Origin: Advenella sp. FME57
Lineage (GTDB): Bacteria; Pseudomonadota; Gammaproteobacteria; Burkholderiales; Burkholderiaceae_B
Length of the DNA: 64,000 bases
Direction of reading: 5' to 3'
Assembly: GCF_014897675.1 (NCBI RefSeq)
Contig: NZ_JABUXU010000014.1
Location: 56,469-120,468 of the forward strand
Shown here: positions 46,791 to 54,806 of the stretch, piece by piece
How the letters are laid out: each line of letters opens with the position of its first letter
Numbering within the stretch: position 1 is the stretch's first letter
Translations under genes and position numbers: made by a program
The notes under the pieces: model-generated
The model's database searches: none
What the model saw: only the letters and a program-made list of their open reading frames with translations
Told to the model about the DNA's origin: nothing

Positions 46791-47410
46791 GCTTTATCCC
46801 CTTGCTTTGCGATGTGCTGGTCGGCTTCTTGAATATCGGCATCGGTCACATTGACCATGTCTTTCAGTTTATCGACGTCGACTTCTTCAACGTCAATATC
46901 ACGGGAGGGCCAGTCGCCGTCGCGCAGGCACTGCACACAACGCACAACCTCGACAATGCCCTGCATGATCAGCGCAAAACCGGCAATGGGGATGATTGCC
47001 TTGAATGGGTAAATCGGCGGGCCATCTGCGGTAATGGTCGAATGCTCATTAATGGCAAAAGACTCCGATGCATAGTAATATCCAGCCCACACCAAGGCAA
47101 TGACCCCGGGGAAGAAAAACAGGACATACAAAATGAGATCGAGCAGCGCCTGCAGGCGCGGCGGAAAGAATCCATACAGCACGTCGCCGCGTACGTGGCC
47201 GTTCTTGCCCAATGTATAGGCGCCCGCCATCATGAACAAGGCGCCATACAGCATATTCATGACATCAAATGCCCAGGCGTGCGGATTTTTGAAGGCGTAA
47301 CGGGAGAAAACTTCGTACGTGACAAACAGCGTGAGAATCAGTGCACACCAGCCGAACAGCTGTCCGATCCAGGTATTGACCTGATCAATACGGTGGAGAA
47401 CTCTTTTCAT
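46787..47410 (-). CDS. TRAP transporter small membrane subunit (DctQ-like)
   Basis: The 207-residue protein has four predicted membrane helices, and the family pattern MKRVLHRIDQVNTWIGQLFG, then NPHAWAFDVMNMLYGALFMMAGAYTLG and HVRGDVLYGFFPPR. A long acidic cytoplasmic tail follows (DVEEVDVDKLKDM). ATG 47410 has AGGAG eight bases upstream and replaces the frame opening at 47434. It pairs with the DctM subunit downstream. Confidence 0.92.
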   Translation of the reverse strand: MKRVLHRIDQVNTWIGQLFGWCALILTLFVTYEVFSRYAFKNPHAWAFDVMNMLYGALFMMAGAYTLGKNGHVRGDVLYGFFPPRLQALLDLILYVLFFFPGVIALVWAGYYYASESFAINEHSTITADGPPIYPFKAIIPIAGFALIMQGIVEVVRCVQCLRDGDWPSRDIDVEEVDVDKLKDMVNVTDADIQEADQHIAKQGDKA

Positions 47411-47567
47411 CAACAAACTCCTGGGACAGAGCAATAAACAATCCCTTGCGTCGAATGCGGGTCGTCATTCATAAAGCGACTGGCGCAACACCCGACAATC
47501 CCACTGAATCTGCCGTAGAGCAGGCATATCCAGTCATCATCCGGTCATCGCGGCCAGCACGCCGACG

Positions 47568-47608
47568 CGACAGATGGCGCCGGCACGCACCGCCGGCGCC
47601 ATCTGTCG
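47568..47608. promoter_or_regulatory. 17-pair hairpin between TRAP receptor and DctQ genes
   Basis: CGACAGATGGCGCCGGC and its exact complement enclose a seven-base loop, six bases past the receptor stop. No T run follows on the transcribed strand, so it is more likely a partial terminator or an mRNA-stabilising structure that keeps receptor expression above that of the membrane subunits. Confidence 0.6.
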
Positions 47609-47613
47609 GGGGC

Positions 47614-48768
47614 CTAGCCCGCTGCCTTCTTCACAAAGTAATGGTTATAGGCCATACGACGATTGTTATTGGTATCCATATCCCAGGCCACTGCCCGCTC
47701 GGCGAACTTGCGCTGCGACTGTTCAATTTCCTTGAACAGGGCATTGTTTTCCGCTTTCTTGGTGATGATGTCGTCCCAGGTGGTCAATTGCTGCTGCAGG
47801 ATAGCGTCCGGCGTCTTGTAGAATTTGACGTTGTCCTCTGTTTTGAGCTTGATATAGTCCTGGGAATAACGGTCAATCGCTTTCCACGACATATCGGCCG
47901 AGGCCGCTTCAACCGCATTCTCTATGATGGACTTCATTTTGTCGGGCAAGCTGTTGTACTTATCCTTGTTGAAGGTAATTTCAAATGTCTCGGAAGATTG
48001 GTGAAAGCTTTGCAGCATGCAGACCTTGGACACATCCGGGAACCCCAGTAACCGGTCTGACGATGCATTATTGAACTCCGCGCCATCGAGCAGGCCGCGA
48101 TCGAGCGCCGGTACGATTTCGCCACCGGGCAACGCATTCACGGCCGCTCCCATGGCTGTAAACAAATCAATGGCCAGACCATTGGTGCGAAATTTCACAC
48201 CCTTCAGATCCTCTGCCTTCGCAATGGGTTTCTTGAACCAGCCCAGCGCCTGCGTTGGCATGGGACCACTCAGAAAAGATACGACATTGCCGCCGATGGA
48301 TTCGTACAATTTGACCAGCAGTTCCTTGCCGCCGCCGTATTTGTGCCAGGCCAGCAGCATATTGGCATCCATGCCAAATGCCGGTCCCGACGAAAACAGA
48401 GCCAGGGCGTTCTGCTTGCCGTAGCTATAACCCAGCACACCATGTCCGCCATCCAGCGTGCCTTTGGACACCGCATCCAGCAAAGCAAAAGCCGGCACCA
48501 CGGCCCCCGCAGGGAGCACTTCAATCTTGAGTTCACCGCCGGTCATGTCATTGACTTTTTTCGCAAAATCATTGGCATACTCGTGAAAAATATCGACAGT
48601 TGGCCAGGTACTCTGAAAACGGAAATTGATGGGCGTCTGTGCTCTGACAATGGCTGGAAATCCCATCCCCGCCGCAGCGACCGAACCGGCGGCTGCTCCT
48701 CCCAGAAACTTGCGACGTGATGATTTTGGTGTTGCTGTCTGACGTTTTTTCGCAATGCGAGTTGTCAT
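47614..48768 (-). CDS. TRAP transporter periplasmic receptor (TakP/DctP-like)
   Basis: The 384-residue receptor has a twin-arginine type leader (SRRKFLGGAAAGSVAAAG, cut near AIVRAQ) and a DctP domain; FRFQSTWPTVDIFHEYANDF and GVKFRTNGLAIDLFTAMGA resemble the 2-oxo acid or lactate receptors of the TakP group. ATG 48768 has GGAG seven bases upstream. It is first in the TRAP operon. The ligand is probably a 2-oxo or 2-hydroxy acid, by family resemblance only. Confidence 0.93.
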   Translation of the reverse strand: MTTRIAKKRQTATPKSSRRKFLGGAAAGSVAAAGMGFPAIVRAQTPINFRFQSTWPTVDIFHEYANDFAKKVNDMTGGELKIEVLPAGAVVPAFALLDAVSKGTLDGGHGVLGYSYGKQNALALFSSGPAFGMDANMLLAWHKYGGGKELLVKLYESIGGNVVSFLSGPMPTQALGWFKKPIAKAEDLKGVKFRTNGLAIDLFTAMGAAVNALPGGEIVPALDRGLLDGAEFNNASSDRLLGFPDVSKVCMLQSFHQSSETFEITFNKDKYNSLPDKMKSIIENAVEAASADMSWKAIDRYSQDYIKLKTEDNVKFYKTPDAILQQQLTTWDDIITKKAENNALFKEIEQSQRKFAERAVAWDMDTNNNRRMAYNHYFVKKAAG

Positions 48769-48975
48769 AATTGTCTCCTTTTGTACCTGTAATCTAATCA
48801 TTGTTTATCATTTTTCATACATGTTACAAACTGCGACTGCAATAAAGTTTATACGCACAGAATTCGGTGTTGTCAAGAACATTCAGACATCTGTAAGTAG
48901 GCTTGTAATTTGCTGATTTGCGATGTATGCCAAGGGCACAGGCTCACCATGCCCGTTACCAGCCCCTCGCGGGCG

Positions 48976-49422
48976 CTACAAGCACAAGTCTGACCGCCCC
49001 GCAAGGCAATTGCAACTGCAATATATGCTGGAAAACCCCATGCCTGTCAGCCATCCATGCGCACATCCCAAGACAAAGTGCAGATCAAACCCGGTCATGC
49101 GAAATATCGTCGTGCAGGCCGCTTCCAGCTTGCCGGGCTCGTCGTTCAGGTCATGGTTCCCAACATAGTAGGTCATCTGCCCCTGTGCAACAGCCGGCAT
49201 CTGTACGACAAATGTACCGGCATTCTCGACAAGCCTGCGTGCGCACGTACTTTTATCGAGCACGACAGTCCGCTTGGGAGGCGCAAAATCAAGAACGCAG
49301 CTCTACGCTGCCGCCATGACATTCCGCACGCCGTCATGAGCGGCAGACACCAGGGTTGTTGGGCCGTGATTGACCAGCCGCTAGGATTTTTCCAGAGGAA
49401 CGGGTTCGATATACTGTTTCAT
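48976..49422 (-). pseudogene. Flavin reductase-like protein, pseudogene with two in-frame TAG codons
   Basis: Reading leftwards from ATG 49422 gives MKQYIEPVPLEKS, a TAG at 49381-49383, RLVNHGPTTLVSAAHDGV, NVMAAA, a second TAG at 49303-49305, SCVLDFAPPKRTVVLDKST, then AGTFVVQMPAVAQGQMTYYV. This follows the flavin reductase-like (DIM6/NTAB) FMN-binding family without a frame shift. The second TAG replaces a position that is normally Trp, as from TGG to TAG. Similarity fades after GFDLHFVLGC, and the frame stops at 48976, so the C-terminal third is also lost. I judge it dead, unless TAG is read through. Confidence 0.8.
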
Positions 49423-49643
49423 GATGCATCCTGCAAACAATGAAGCGCTATCGCGTCTAGCCAGGCTTGACGGCCTTGCGCTCTCCAGTTTCACCGGACT
49501 GAACACCCCGTTCACTTTTGGTGAAGTCAGCGTTTTTCATTGACAAATAGACTGACTGCCTACTGAACGATACTATTGGCCATGAAATGTAGACATATAC
49601 ATGACCAATCGCATCATAAATTCAAACATAATCAGGACGAGAC

Positions 49644-50621
49644 ATGACACACGGCTATTTGATCAAAGGCCTGCTGGCAACTGCCATGCTGGTACTCACC
49701 ACAGGCACAGCGGCAGCACAGTATCCAGCCAAGCCAATCACGATTGTGGTTGGCTTTCCTCCGGGAACATCAACCGATGCCGTTGCCCGTATCCTTGCCG
49801 ATAAAATGAGCAAAGACCTGGAACAGCCTATCATCGTCGAAAACAAGCCGGGCGTGGGCGGCAGCCTGGGGGCCGGGCTTGTTGCCAAGGCCAAGCCCGA
49901 TGGCTACACGTTGGTGCTGTCGGCGACGGCGCCCATGAACATCAATCCGCATGTATACAAGTCTCTGACCTATGACGCAACAAAAGATTTCGAACCGATA
50001 GGACAAACCACCTGGCTACCCTATGTACTGGTCGCCAACCAGAGCAAAGGGTTAAAAACCTTTAAAGACCTGATCGCCTATGCGAAAAGCCACCCGGAGA
50101 AACTGACCTTTGCCTCTATCGGCAAAGGCACGACCAGCCATCTGTTGATGGAATTACTGATGAAAGAGACCGGCACAAAAATGGTACACGTGCCATATTC
50201 GGGCAGCGCCCAATCCCAAACTGATGTGATAGGCGGCAATGTCGATATCACATTTGATACCGTCGTTTCAGCGATACCCCATGTCAAGTCCGGCAAGCTG
50301 AATGGTCTGGCCGTCAGCGTGGCAAACCGGGCCAAGCTGGCGCCCGAGATTCCGACTATTCAGGAGCAGGGCTTGCCCAATTTCAACATGGGCGCCTGGC
50401 TGGGTATGTTCGCCCCCAAAGGCACCCCCCGCGAAATTGTGAATCAGTTACACACCGAATTGAACCGAACGCTCAGCGATAAGCAAACCAATGACAAACT
50501 GGTGGCGCTGGGATCCGAAGTCGTCATGAGCGACTCACCCGAGGCGTTCGGGACAATGGTCCAGGAAAACTATGACACCTGGGGAAACATTGTGAAAGAA
50601 GCAGGAGTAGGTCAAAAATGA
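49644..50621 (+). CDS. Bug-family periplasmic solute receptor
   Basis: The 325-residue receptor has a signal peptide ending at GTAAAQ (about residue 25), then YPAKPITIVVGFPPGTSTD, ENKPGVGGSLG and AKPDGYT. Its stop overlaps the start of the class II aldolase gene by four bases, so receptor and enzymes form one operon (49644-52146). The aldolase and dehydrogenase downstream suggest a hydroxy- or sugar-acid ligand. Confidence 0.94.
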   Translation: MTHGYLIKGLLATAMLVLTTGTAAAQYPAKPITIVVGFPPGTSTDAVARILADKMSKDLEQPIIVENKPGVGGSLGAGLVAKAKPDGYTLVLSATAPMNINPHVYKSLTYDATKDFEPIGQTTWLPYVLVANQSKGLKTFKDLIAYAKSHPEKLTFASIGKGTTSHLLMELLMKETGTKMVHVPYSGSAQSQTDVIGGNVDITFDTVVSAIPHVKSGKLNGLAVSVANRAKLAPEIPTIQEQGLPNFNMGAWLGMFAPKGTPREIVNQLHTELNRTLSDKQTNDKLVALGSEVVMSDSPEAFGTMVQENYDTWGNIVKEAGVGQK

Positions 50622-51361
50622 AATACAGCAATACCGAATGGGAAGCCCGGGTTGACCTGGCCGCATGCTACCGGCTCATGCCACTTTTCGGCATGAGCGA
50701 TCTGGTATACAACCATATCACTGCCCGCATTCCCGGCACCGACGACGAGATACTGATTAATCCTTATGGCTATATGTATGAAGAAATCACAGCTTCCAGC
50801 CTGATCAAAATCAATATAAAAGGCGAGGTACTCGAGAACCCGCACGCAGATGGTACTGGCGTCAATCAGGCGGGATACGTGATTCACAGTGCCGTGCACA
50901 CGTCGCGCCATGACGTCGGTTGTGTTATTCATACCCACTCTCGGGCGGGAATGGCCGTATCTGCAATGGAATGCGGGTTGTTGCCAATTACGCAGACGTC
51001 AATGCGCTTCAAGGACATTGCCTATCACGACTACGAGAGCGTTGCCATCGATATGGATGAGCAGCAGCGCCTTGTGGCCGATCTTGGCCAGCAGGACGCC
51101 ATGATTCTGCGCAACCACGGGCTGTTGGTGGCCTCGCCATCCATTGCTGAAGCATTCAATGCCATGTACTGGCTGGAGATGGCGTGCCGGGCCCAGGTCG
51201 ATGCGTTGGCCGGCAACACCAAGTTGATTATCCCTTCGGCAGAAGTAGTAGACAAAACACATCATCTGTACCAACCCAGCGTAAGACGTCCATTCGGCAT
51301 CATGGAGTGGCCGGCCATGCGTCGTTATCTGGATCGCCGCGATACGAGCTACAAAGACTGA
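50618..51361 (+). CDS. Class II aldolase/adducin-family protein
   Basis: The 247-residue enzyme carries the zinc-binding histidines of class II aldolases in VIHTHSRAGMAVS (about 105-117) and RNHGLLVASPS (about 165-175), with YNHITARIPG near 28-37. Family members include fuculose-phosphate aldolase and hydroxy acid decarboxylases. Operon partners are a solute receptor and a short-chain dehydrogenase, pointing to a carbon-source pathway. The substrate is not identifiable. Confidence 0.92.
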   Translation: MKYSNTEWEARVDLAACYRLMPLFGMSDLVYNHITARIPGTDDEILINPYGYMYEEITASSLIKINIKGEVLENPHADGTGVNQAGYVIHSAVHTSRHDVGCVIHTHSRAGMAVSAMECGLLPITQTSMRFKDIAYHDYESVAIDMDEQQRLVADLGQQDAMILRNHGLLVASPSIAEAFNAMYWLEMACRAQVDALAGNTKLIIPSAEVVDKTHHLYQPSVRRPFGIMEWPAMRRYLDRRDTSYKD

Positions 51362-51366
51362 GACGT

Positions 51367-52146
51367 ATGACCGAAACCTGTCAGAACACACTGTTCGATT
51401 TACGCAATCAGGTGGCGTTTGTCACCGGCTCGACCCGCGGCCTGGGCTATGAAATAGCCCAGGGTCTGGGCCAAGCCGGTGCCACGGTCATTGTGCACGG
51501 TCGCGATGAAAGCAGCGCACAAGCCGCGTCCCGCAAACTGCAAGCCAAGGGGTTGGCAACATCCTGGGTGGCATTTGACATGGACGACCGGGCGGCCTGC
51601 CTGCGAGCCTTTGAGAAAATACGAGATGGCCATCAGCGTCTTGATATCCTGGTAAACAATGCGAGCATCAGAATGCGTCGGCGATTGCAGGATATTGACG
51701 CCATGGAACTCGAAGCCATCACACGCACCAATATTCTGTCAACAATTGAAATTTCACGTGCGGCCGTCTCCCTGATGAAGTTGAATAATTACGGACGAAT
51801 TATTACGATCAGCTCCATCGCAGGGCAGATAGTTCGTTTAGGCGATTTTATCTATCCGGTCACCAAGCAGGCGCTCAATACAGTGACCCGGTCGCTGGCC
51901 GTCGAATTTGGGCGGGAGGGCATCTTGAGCAATGCCATCGCACCGGGAACCTTCGCGACTCAATTTAATCAGGCATTGATCGAAAACCCCGACAATATTG
52001 CCAAAATGCAGGAACGCAATCCCCTGCAACGCTGGGGCAACCCGGCAGAAATTGTGGGCCCTGTCCTTTTCCTTGCCTCGGCCGCAGCCTCGTATGTAAA
52101 CGGCCAGGTACTGGCGGTCGACGGTGGATTCTCCATTTCGTTCTAG
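51367..52146 (+). CDS. Short-chain dehydrogenase/reductase
   Basis: The 259-residue NAD(P) enzyme shows the classical SDR set: TGSTRGLGYEIA (nucleotide binding, about 20-31), NNAS in place of NNAG, the catalytic Ser of ISSIAG, and Tyr/Lys in YPVTK. It ends LAVDGGFSISF, the usual 3-oxoacyl-reductase-like tail. ATG 51367 is five bases after the aldolase stop; the longer frame from 51184 runs inside the aldolase gene and is rejected. It probably oxidises or reduces an intermediate of the same pathway. Confidence 0.93.
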   Translation: MTETCQNTLFDLRNQVAFVTGSTRGLGYEIAQGLGQAGATVIVHGRDESSAQAASRKLQAKGLATSWVAFDMDDRAACLRAFEKIRDGHQRLDILVNNASIRMRRRLQDIDAMELEAITRTNILSTIEISRAAVSLMKLNNYGRIITISSIAGQIVRLGDFIYPVTKQALNTVTRSLAVEFGREGILSNAIAPGTFATQFNQALIENPDNIAKMQERNPLQRWGNPAEIVGPVLFLASAAASYVNGQVLAVDGGFSISF

Positions 52147-52147
52147 C

Positions 52148-52180
52148 GGCAGGCAAGCGCTCACAGGGCGCTGGCCTGCC
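52148..52180 (+). terminator. Hairpin after the aldolase/dehydrogenase operon
   Basis: GGCAGGC and AGCGC pair with GCGCT and GCCTGCC around a seven-base loop, with one mismatch, starting one base after the dehydrogenase stop. No clear T run follows, so it is a likely but not canonical terminator. Confidence 0.5.
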
Positions 52181-52336
52181 AGAGCGCTATGCCCTTTACA
52201 TGTTCGCCGGATGAACGCCGCAACGACGCCGAATTCACAATTGTTGAATATTGACCTGCTTAAATGACGCGCCTGCTCAGCTGGGTGACATAAATATTCT
52301 CTATAATGACAGCTTACATCCCACGGAGCATAGCGA

Positions 52337-53398
52337 GTGTCATTTCTTTACGTTCTGATTCTGGTCCTGCCGGCGCTTGCAACGGCGCTCGCTTTTATGC
52401 CCAGCAGCCACTGGACCATCCGCAGCCTGGATTTTCCCAGGGTCCAGATCGCTGTCCTGTGTGTGGCAAGCCTGATTATCATCGCCTTGAACCCGCCCAC
52501 CCTGGTCTGGTCTGTGTTTTTTGTGGTCATGGCAAACCTGATCGCCCTCATCTACCAACTCTATAAAATCTTCCCGTATACGCGCCTGACAAAAACAGAA
52601 GTCCTAAGCAACCATGCGCCAGATGACGACCGGACCGTATCACTGCTCTCCTCCAATGTCCTGACACCCAACCGCCGTAGCGATGCGCTGATTGCACTGG
52701 TCAGGCAATACAAACCTGATCTGCTGCTGACGCTGGAGTCTGACACTTGGTGGCAAAATGCCCTGACCAGCCTGGAACACGACTATCCGTACCGCGTGGC
52801 CATTCCGCTGGACAACCTGTACGGCATGCATCTGTATTCGCGTCTGCCATTGGAAGATACAGAAGTGCTGTATCGGGTTGAAGAAGATATCCCCTCCATT
52901 CGCAGCCGGGTGATATTGCGCTCCGGTGAAAAAATCCGGATTTACTGCCTGCATCCGACGCCGCCGAGCCCCACCGAAAGCGAGACGTCAAAACCCAGGG
53001 ATGCAGAACTGCTGCTGGTGGGCAAACAGATACGGGAACTGGATGAGACTGCACTGGTCTTTGGTGATCTGAATGACGTGGCCTGGTCGCACTCCACTCG
53101 GCTGTTCAAGAAAGTGAGCGAATTACTTGACGCACGTATCGGGCGTGGCATGTTCAATACCTTCCATGCACACTATCGCTTTTTGCGCTGGCCGCTGGAT
53201 CATATTTTCCAGAGCACCGAGTTCCAGATCAAGCACATGGCCAAGTTACCCGATATCGGGTCCGATCATTTTCCCATCTACGCAAAATTTCAGTACTGCC
53301 CGGCACAGGAAGACTTGCATGAAGTGGAAACGGCCGATACCGAAGAAATGGTGCAGGCAGACGAAAAAATTGCCGAAGGACGTCAAGAGGCTGATTGA
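52337..53398 (+). CDS. Membrane-anchored endonuclease/exonuclease/phosphatase (EEP) family protein
   Basis: The 353-residue protein has three hydrophobic segments in the first 80 residues and then an EEP domain (about 100-325). The catalytic set is complete: Asn in SSNVLTPN, Glu in LTLESDTW, His in YCLHPTPP, Asp and Asn in VFGDLNDVAWS, and Asp-His in IGSDHFPI. Similar membrane-bound EEP proteins are common in proteobacteria, with nuclease or phosphodiesterase activity assumed. The tail (residues 330-353) is very acidic. It is monocistronic. Confidence 0.92.
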   Translation: MSFLYVLILVLPALATALAFMPSSHWTIRSLDFPRVQIAVLCVASLIIIALNPPTLVWSVFFVVMANLIALIYQLYKIFPYTRLTKTEVLSNHAPDDDRTVSLLSSNVLTPNRRSDALIALVRQYKPDLLLTLESDTWWQNALTSLEHDYPYRVAIPLDNLYGMHLYSRLPLEDTEVLYRVEEDIPSIRSRVILRSGEKIRIYCLHPTPPSPTESETSKPRDAELLLVGKQIRELDETALVFGDLNDVAWSHSTRLFKKVSELLDARIGRGMFNTFHAHYRFLRWPLDHIFQSTEFQIKHMAKLPDIGSDHFPIYAKFQYCPAQEDLHEVETADTEEMVQADEKIAEGRQEAD

Positions 53399-53478
53399 GG
53401 GCTGTGATTGAACCATCGCCCTCCCACCCGTAATAGTAGTACTACTGGGACACATAGTTTAGTTACCCCAGCATTTCA

Positions 53479-53541
53479 CTACCAGGTATCCGTAGAGGGT
53501 TTGATCGACTGGCCCTTGATATGCAGCTCATAACGTTTCAT
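53479..53541 (-). pseudogene. N-terminal stub of an aldehyde dehydrogenase
   Basis: AAGGAG and ATG 53541 are followed by MKRYELHIKGQSIKPSTDTW and a stop. This is the usual beginning of aldehyde dehydrogenases (a strand, then ING/IDGQ-like text and a Trp before the NPAT segment), but everything after residue 20 is missing. The stub lies 21 bases behind the decarboxylase-like beta gene in the same direction, as the third gene of that operon would. I infer that a deletion removed the rest. The 12-base palindrome AGTAGTACTACT at 53435-53446 lies just beyond. Confidence 0.6.
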
Positions 53542-53562
53542 TCCATCGCTCCTTGTTTCTGT

Positions 53563-54162
53563 TCAGAAAGGCATCAAGCCCAGCGCCGAACGGAAGCGGT
53601 TTTTGATATACACACCGTCCCTCGAAGGCAAGGCCCGTGGCGGCTCGCCTGTGTCAATCAGAACCCGCACCAGCGTCACGCCGTCCCGGGCCTTGATCTG
53701 GGTAGCCACTTTTTCCGCCTCTTGCAGGGAATCGACCGTAAAGGCGTTCTGGATGCCAAAGCCTTTTGCCACCGCCACCAGATCGGTTCCCAGGCTGGCA
53801 TGACTGCGCTGCATACCGGTTTCGCCATAATGACCATTGTCCAGAATCACAATCGTCAGATTTGCCGGCTGCCTGGCTCCAATGGTTGCCAGGCTACCGA
53901 CACCCATCAATTGCTCTCCATCGCCGGTGACGACAACGACAGATCTGTCGGGCTGGGCCAGTGCCAGGCCCAGGCCCATGGCGGTTGAGCCGCCCATGGC
54001 TCCCCACAGATAGAAATTGCCGGCGCGGTCTCCGGCGGCGAACACATCGTAACTGGGCGAGCCCAGCCCGGTGATCACCAGCGCGTCGGGGATCTGCTGC
54101 ATTAATTGACTCACAAATGCCCGGCGTTCTGCGTTCTGGCTTGCTGGCAATGTCTCTTTCAT
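53563..54162 (-). CDS. Thiamine-diphosphate decarboxylase, beta subunit (ComE-like)
   Basis: The 199-residue protein is only the diphosphate-binding half of a thiamine enzyme: GDGEQLMGVGSLATIGA with the Asn of ILDNGHYGETGMQ binds the cofactor with magnesium. Together with the next gene it resembles two-subunit sulfopyruvate decarboxylase (ComDE) or phosphonopyruvate decarboxylase, which forms sulfoacetaldehyde or phosphonoacetaldehyde. ATG 54162 overlaps the alpha-subunit stop (TAATG), so the upstream ATG at 54174 is less likely. Confidence 0.88.
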   Translation of the reverse strand: MKETLPASQNAERRAFVSQLMQQIPDALVITGLGSPSYDVFAAGDRAGNFYLWGAMGGSTAMGLGLALAQPDRSVVVVTGDGEQLMGVGSLATIGARQPANLTIVILDNGHYGETGMQRSHASLGTDLVAVAKGFGIQNAFTVDSLQEAEKVATQIKARDGVTLVRVLIDTGEPPRALPSRDGVYIKNRFRSALGLMPF

Positions 54163-54698
54163 TATTTCACCCATGATTTGCGTCCGATCAGACTTTGTGA
54201 CAACAGAATGGCTACCTGTTCGCCAGCTTCGAAGGCAGACGCCAGCCCGGCGTTAACCAGCTCGCCCACCTTCTCTGGGTCATCCGCGCGCATGACGGTG
54301 ATTCCCATCAGTTCCAGCGCATGTTGCGTGACCTTGCCCATCGGCCCCTGCCAGGGATTGAATTCCGCATATTCGCCACGCATGGTCACCAGTGTCAAAA
54401 AGGGAAACCGGCAACTGCTCAACAACGAAAACATATTGACGCAGTTACCCACGCCGCTGCTTTGCATCAACAACACGGCTTTGTGTCCGCCCAGCCAGGC
54501 ACCGCAGTTGAGGGCGACCCCCTCTTCTTCTGTGGTCAGCACCACGTCCAGAATGTCCGGATCCGCCTGCGCCTTTTTGATCACCAGCGCGTGACCCGCA
54601 TCCGGCACATACGAAATCTGCCTGACCCGCGCCCGCTTGAGTTCATCAAAAATGGCCGCCTGCCATTGTTGCTGCAGGTTCACCTCTGCCCCATCCAT
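54162..54698 (-). CDS. Thiamine-diphosphate decarboxylase, alpha subunit (ComD-like)
   Basis: The 178-residue protein is the pyrimidine-binding half of the same enzyme, with the catalytic-type glutamates in LTTEEEGVALNCGAWLGG and QSSGVGNCVNMFSLL. Its active site would form at the interface with the beta subunit. It starts the operon and is divergent from a LysR gene. Whether the acid is sulfopyruvate, phosphonopyruvate or another 3-substituted pyruvate cannot be told from sequence. Confidence 0.87.
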   Translation of the reverse strand: MDGAEVNLQQQWQAAIFDELKRARVRQISYVPDAGHALVIKKAQADPDILDVVLTTEEEGVALNCGAWLGGHKAVLLMQSSGVGNCVNMFSLLSSCRFPFLTLVTMRGEYAEFNPWQGPMGKVTQHALELMGITVMRADDPEKVGELVNAGLASAFEAGEQVAILLSQSLIGRKSWVK

Positions 54699-54716
54699 AA
54701 TCGTTGCCCCCAGAAT

Positions 54717-54733
54717 GTATTAAGTTTTAATAC
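54717..54733. promoter_or_regulatory. Dyad in the divergent LysR/decarboxylase promoter
   Basis: GTATTAA-GTT-TTAATAC is an exact inverted repeat of seven-base arms, 19 bases before the alpha-subunit ATG and 74 before the LysR ATG. It contains the T-N11-A type core of LysR operators, so it is a good candidate binding site for the adjacent regulator. Confidence 0.5.
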
Positions 54734-54806
54734 TAACATTCGATCATTATTCACTTACAATAGAATTTTGCGATTATTCAATCGTAATTTTTGATGGGAC
54801 GCGCCA

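Noticed and set aside
53435..53446. Palindrome AGTAGTACTACT as a recombination site
   Set aside because: It is short, with no integrase or repeat copy in the window; it is only noted as lying beside the dehydrogenase stub.
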